A DNA stretch of 7,578 nucleotides, from NCBI GenBank assembly GCA_035354275.1, contig DAOQAU010000067.1, positions 1-7,578 of the forward strand, in the 5' to 3' direction. The position numbers and the translations under genes were made by a program. The DNA comes from DAOQAU01 sp035354275. GTDB taxonomy: Bacteria > Cyanobacteriota > Vampirovibrionia > Gastranaerophilales > Gastranaerophilaceae. Numbering within the stretch: the first letter of the stretch is position 1; each line of letters starts with the position of its first letter. The notes under the pieces were generated by a model, which saw nothing but the letters and a program-made list of their open reading frames with translations, ran no database searches and was not told where the DNA came from. This document shows, piece after piece, positions 5,864 to 7,578 of this stretch.

Positions 5864-6301
5864 ATGAACATCAACAAAGTACAATCAATAACATTTGGAA
5901 ATAAAAAAGCTTCAAAAGATAGTTTTTCGGGTGATGAAATCGCACAAGGTGCTGTGGGCGGAGGAAGTGCCGCAATAATAGCTAACGGCAAAAAATTGAC
6001 TAAAATCCTGCCTAAAAAAGCCGCTCAAAAAGCCGATACTGTTTTAAACGGAGCCGAGGTTGTGTTGAAAAAAAGTAACGCTTTTTCAAGGCTTTCAAAT
6101 AGATTTAGTGTAACATTTAAAGGTGCTATTGAATCTTTAGGGAATTATAAACTCTTAAAGCCTGTAGCAAAAGTTGCTAAAAGCAAAATAGTAGGAAGAG
6201 TCGGCGCACTTGTCGGCGGGTTTGCTGCAGTAGGTGCTTTGGCGGTAAATCTTGCAACAACTGTAAATGTTAGCGGAAAACTTTTTGATACTAACGCTTA
6301 G
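5864..6301 (+). CDS. Uncharacterised small protein with TFG/TFKG motifs (145 aa)
   Basis: There is no recognised family. The sequence begins MNINKVQSITFGNKK and has a second related motif, SVTFKGA, at 82-88. Between them are a Gly/Ala-rich patch (29-41, GAVGGGSAAIIANG) and a Lys-rich helical region. The C-terminal part has a 22-residue glycine-containing hydrophobic segment (about 112-133, VGALVGGFAAVGALAVNLATTV) able to cross or insert in a membrane, then a short polar tail. The ATG at 5864 is chosen over the in-frame ATG at 5834: it lies 1 nt past the upstream stop (TAATATG), GAGG lies 9 nt before it, and MNINKVQ resembles the short aromatic-glycine N-termini of this type. Coupling to the 5098 gene implies the two products act together or in fixed ratio. 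Confidence 0.83.
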   Translation: MNINKVQSITFGNKKASKDSFSGDEIAQGAVGGGSAAIIANGKKLTKILPKKAAQKADTVLNGAEVVLKKSNAFSRLSNRFSVTFKGAIESLGNYKLLKPVAKVAKSKIVGRVGALVGGFAAVGALAVNLATTVNVSGKLFDTNA

Positions 6302-6320
6302 TTAATTTAATATAAAAACT

Positions 6321-6364
6321 GAGAGGGCGGACTTGATGACTATGGCAAGTTCCCCTCTTTTTTA
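6321..6364 (+). terminator. Intrinsic terminator of the 5098-6301 operon
   Basis: AGAGGG (6322-6327) pairs with CCCTCT (6353-6358). The stem continues past one mismatch as GGACTTG with CAAGTTC (one G-U pair), closing a loop of about 10 nt, and a run of six Ts (6358-6363) follows. It lies 20 nt after the stop codon at 6301, on the operon's strand, and is a textbook rho-independent terminator. Confidence 0.9.
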
Positions 6365-6400
6365 TGTATTGAGCCATATATTATTTATGTTAGTTCCCTT

Positions 6401-6572
6401 CCCCTCGCCCCTTGAGGGAGAGGGAAATTTTTCTGTGCGAGGAACGAACACTTGAAAAATGGGTGAGGGGTAAAAAGCGCACATCTTCCGCATGGACCCC
6501 TCACCTGCTTTTCTAATACTCGCAGGTTTCTGCTCGCATTGAAAAGCATCCTCTCCCTCAAGGGGCGAGGGG
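6401..6572. repeat. 172-bp MITE-like palindromic element
   Basis: The ends are perfect 23-bp inverted repeats (6401-6423 and 6550-6572; inner motif CCCCTTGAGGGAGAGG). Inside are a second perfect pair, GGTGAGGGGT (6462-6471) with ACCCCTCACC (6496-6505), and a third, TGCTTTTC (6506-6513) with GAAAAGCA (6541-6548), so the element can form a multi-armed cruciform. It is GC-richer than its surroundings. The open minus-strand frame across it gives a PSPSRGEGKG-type translation typical of such repeats, not a gene. No transposase or clear target duplication is seen. From memory, palindromes with this kind of end occur in many bacterial genomes. It lies just beyond the operon terminator; the remaining 6573-6650 is A-rich with no gene. 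Confidence 0.85.
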
Positions 6573-6653
6573 GTCAAAATAAAAAAGGAAAAGAAACCGA
6601 ACCAAAAGAAAAAAATAAAAAATACTGACTTTAAATCAGCTATTCAATGAGCA

Positions 6654-6662
6654 TGTTATAAT
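6654..6662 (+). promoter_or_regulatory. Extended -10 promoter directly upstream of folP
   Basis: TGTTATAAT is a perfect extended -10 (TG-N-TATAAT, -10 hexamer 6657-6662). No -35 with real similarity is found 16-18 nt upstream, as expected for an extended -10 promoter. A start about 7 nt downstream would fall at 6669-6670, on the A of the folP ATG, predicting a leaderless transcript. Confidence 0.6.
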
Positions 6663-6669
6663 TAACTCT

Positions 6670-7578
6670 ATGGACGAATTTATTTTAAAAGAAATTAAAA
6701 ATGCGAATTTAGAAAAAGAACTTGAAAAAATAGGCTTTGACAAGTCTTATTTGCACGCTGCCGTTGACAAATTTCAATATAAAAACATAAAAATATTTAA
6801 CTTAACCCTTCCGCAAGCAAATATTTTAAAACAAACCGCAATTTCTGTAGGTGCGGACTGTGCACTTCACAGAGAATCAATAACCGCAAAAATCGACAAA
6901 ACAAACTGCATTTTGGGCGGAAGCTTTTCCCAGCTTAAAAAAATAGCACAAAAACTCAAAAAACAACCGTTTAAGCTTCCTAAGCTTGCAGATTTAATCG
7001 AAGGTAACCTTAAATCAAAATTAACCCCGATAAAGCTTAAAGAAAAGGTTTTTGACTTCACAAGACCATATCTTATAGGCGTGGTAAATATTACAAAAGA
7101 TTCTTTTTCAGACGGCGGCGATTTTTTTGAACTTGGCAAGGCAAAAGAGCATATTTTGAAATTAATCAAAGACGGTGCAGATATAATAGAGCTTGGCGCA
7201 GAAACCACAAAGCCTTTTTCATCGCCGACACCCGAAGACAATCAGCTTGAAAAGCTTTTGCCCATTTTAGAATTTATAAAAGAAGAAAAAATTCAAACAC
7301 CCGTAAGCATTGATACAAGAAGCGCAAATGTCGCAAAAAAGTGCCTTGAAGCAGGTGCCGATATGATTAACGATGTATCAGGGCTTGAATTTGATAAAAA
7401 TTTGGCGCAAATAGTAGCAAATTTTGATGTTCCGATTGTAATTCAGCATTCAAAAGGCACGCCTGAAACTATGCAGCAAAACCCTTGTTATGAGAGTTTA
7501 ATGGATGAAATATTTTTGTCTTTAAAAGAAAAAATTGATTTTGCAATCTCAAAAGGAATAAAGCGAGAAAATATAATA
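6670..7578 (+). CDS. folP: Dihydropteroate synthase with N-terminal extension (cut by window edge)
   Basis: This enzyme condenses p-aminobenzoate with 6-hydroxymethyl-dihydropterin diphosphate to dihydropteroate, a cytoplasmic step of folate synthesis and the sulfonamide target. 303 residues are visible. The TIM-barrel signatures appear in order: GVVNITKDSFSDGG (137-150, loop 1), DIIELGAETTKP (171-182, loop 2), SIDTRS (213-218), INDVSG (233-238, with the pterin-site Asp) and QHSKGTPETMQ (259-269). The DPGIGFGK region lies past the window end. Lys143 stands where most family members have Pro (NVTPDSFSDGG). Residues 1-134 are an extension absent from E. coli-type FolP; its pattern (LPQANILKQTAISVGAD, KLKKQPFKLPKLADLI) resembles the extra domain of some clostridial and archaeal homologues. 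There is no Shine-Dalgarno; an extended -10 ends 7 nt before the ATG. Confidence 0.93.
   Translation, partial: MDEFILKEIKNANLEKELEKIGFDKSYLHAAVDKFQYKNIKIFNLTLPQANILKQTAISVGADCALHRESITAKIDKTNCILGGSFSQLKKIAQKLKKQPFKLPKLADLIEGNLKSKLTPIKLKEKVFDFTRPYLIGVVNITKDSFSDGGDFFELGKAKEHILKLIKDGADIIELGAETTKPFSSPTPEDNQLEKLLPILEFIKEEKIQTPVSIDTRSANVAKKCLEAGADMINDVSGLEFDKNLAQIVANFDVPIVIQHSKGTPETMQQNPCYESLMDEIFLSLKEKIDFAISKGIKRENII

Noticed and set aside
6362..6577. 71-aa minus-strand ORF
   Set aside because: It coincides with the 172-bp palindromic element and translates its repeats; no ribosome site or protein-like conservation pattern is visible.

Overview
This 7.6 kb window is AT-rich bacterial chromosome. 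It carries a general chaperone block, a membrane protein, an uncharacterised two-gene operon and the start of a folate-synthesis gene. The sequence gives no direct taxonomic marker. GroEL resembles the cyanobacterial type over its N-terminal third. The two unknown proteins carry short aromatic-glycine motifs (SFKG, TFGN) that, from memory, recur in proteins of non-photosynthetic gut relatives of cyanobacteria (Vampirovibrionia/Gastranaerophilales). I offer that lineage as a moderate-confidence inference. A run of 100 Ns suggests a draft or metagenome-derived assembly.

Layout. Bases 1-461 (minus) hold the first 153 codons of dnaJ, preceded on the same strand by grpE (1177-575). Facing away from them on the plus strand are groES (1459-1749) and groEL (1848 to the N-run at 3479). 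The divergent spacer holds a good -10 box for grpE and an AT-rich inverted repeat, but no CIRCE element. After the gap comes an eight-or-so-helix membrane protein of the LPG_synthase_TM/UPF0104 type (3603-4613). It converges on, and overlaps by 14 bp, a 52-aa minus-strand ORF (4758-4600). A strong promoter (4954-4982) then leads into two tightly coupled, Lys/Ala-rich proteins of unknown function (5098-5862 and 5864-6301), closed by a clear intrinsic terminator (6321-6364). The window ends in folP (dihydropteroate synthase), which starts at 6670 directly behind an extended -10 box and probably has a leaderless mRNA.

The most distinctive property is the density of palindromic, probably dispersed repeats of four unrelated types: two copies of an AT-rich hairpin touching the stop codons of grpE and groES; a cruciform element in the presumed grpE 5' leader; a GC-richer palindrome inside the grpE reading frame; and a 172-bp MITE-like element with perfect 23-bp ends between the operon terminator and folP.

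Functionally, GrpE and DnaJ are the nucleotide exchange factor and J-protein of the DnaK cycle, and GroES/GroEL form the chaperonin. dnaK and hrcA are not in the window. The 5098-6301 operon is the best candidate for undescribed biology, but its sequence gives no function.
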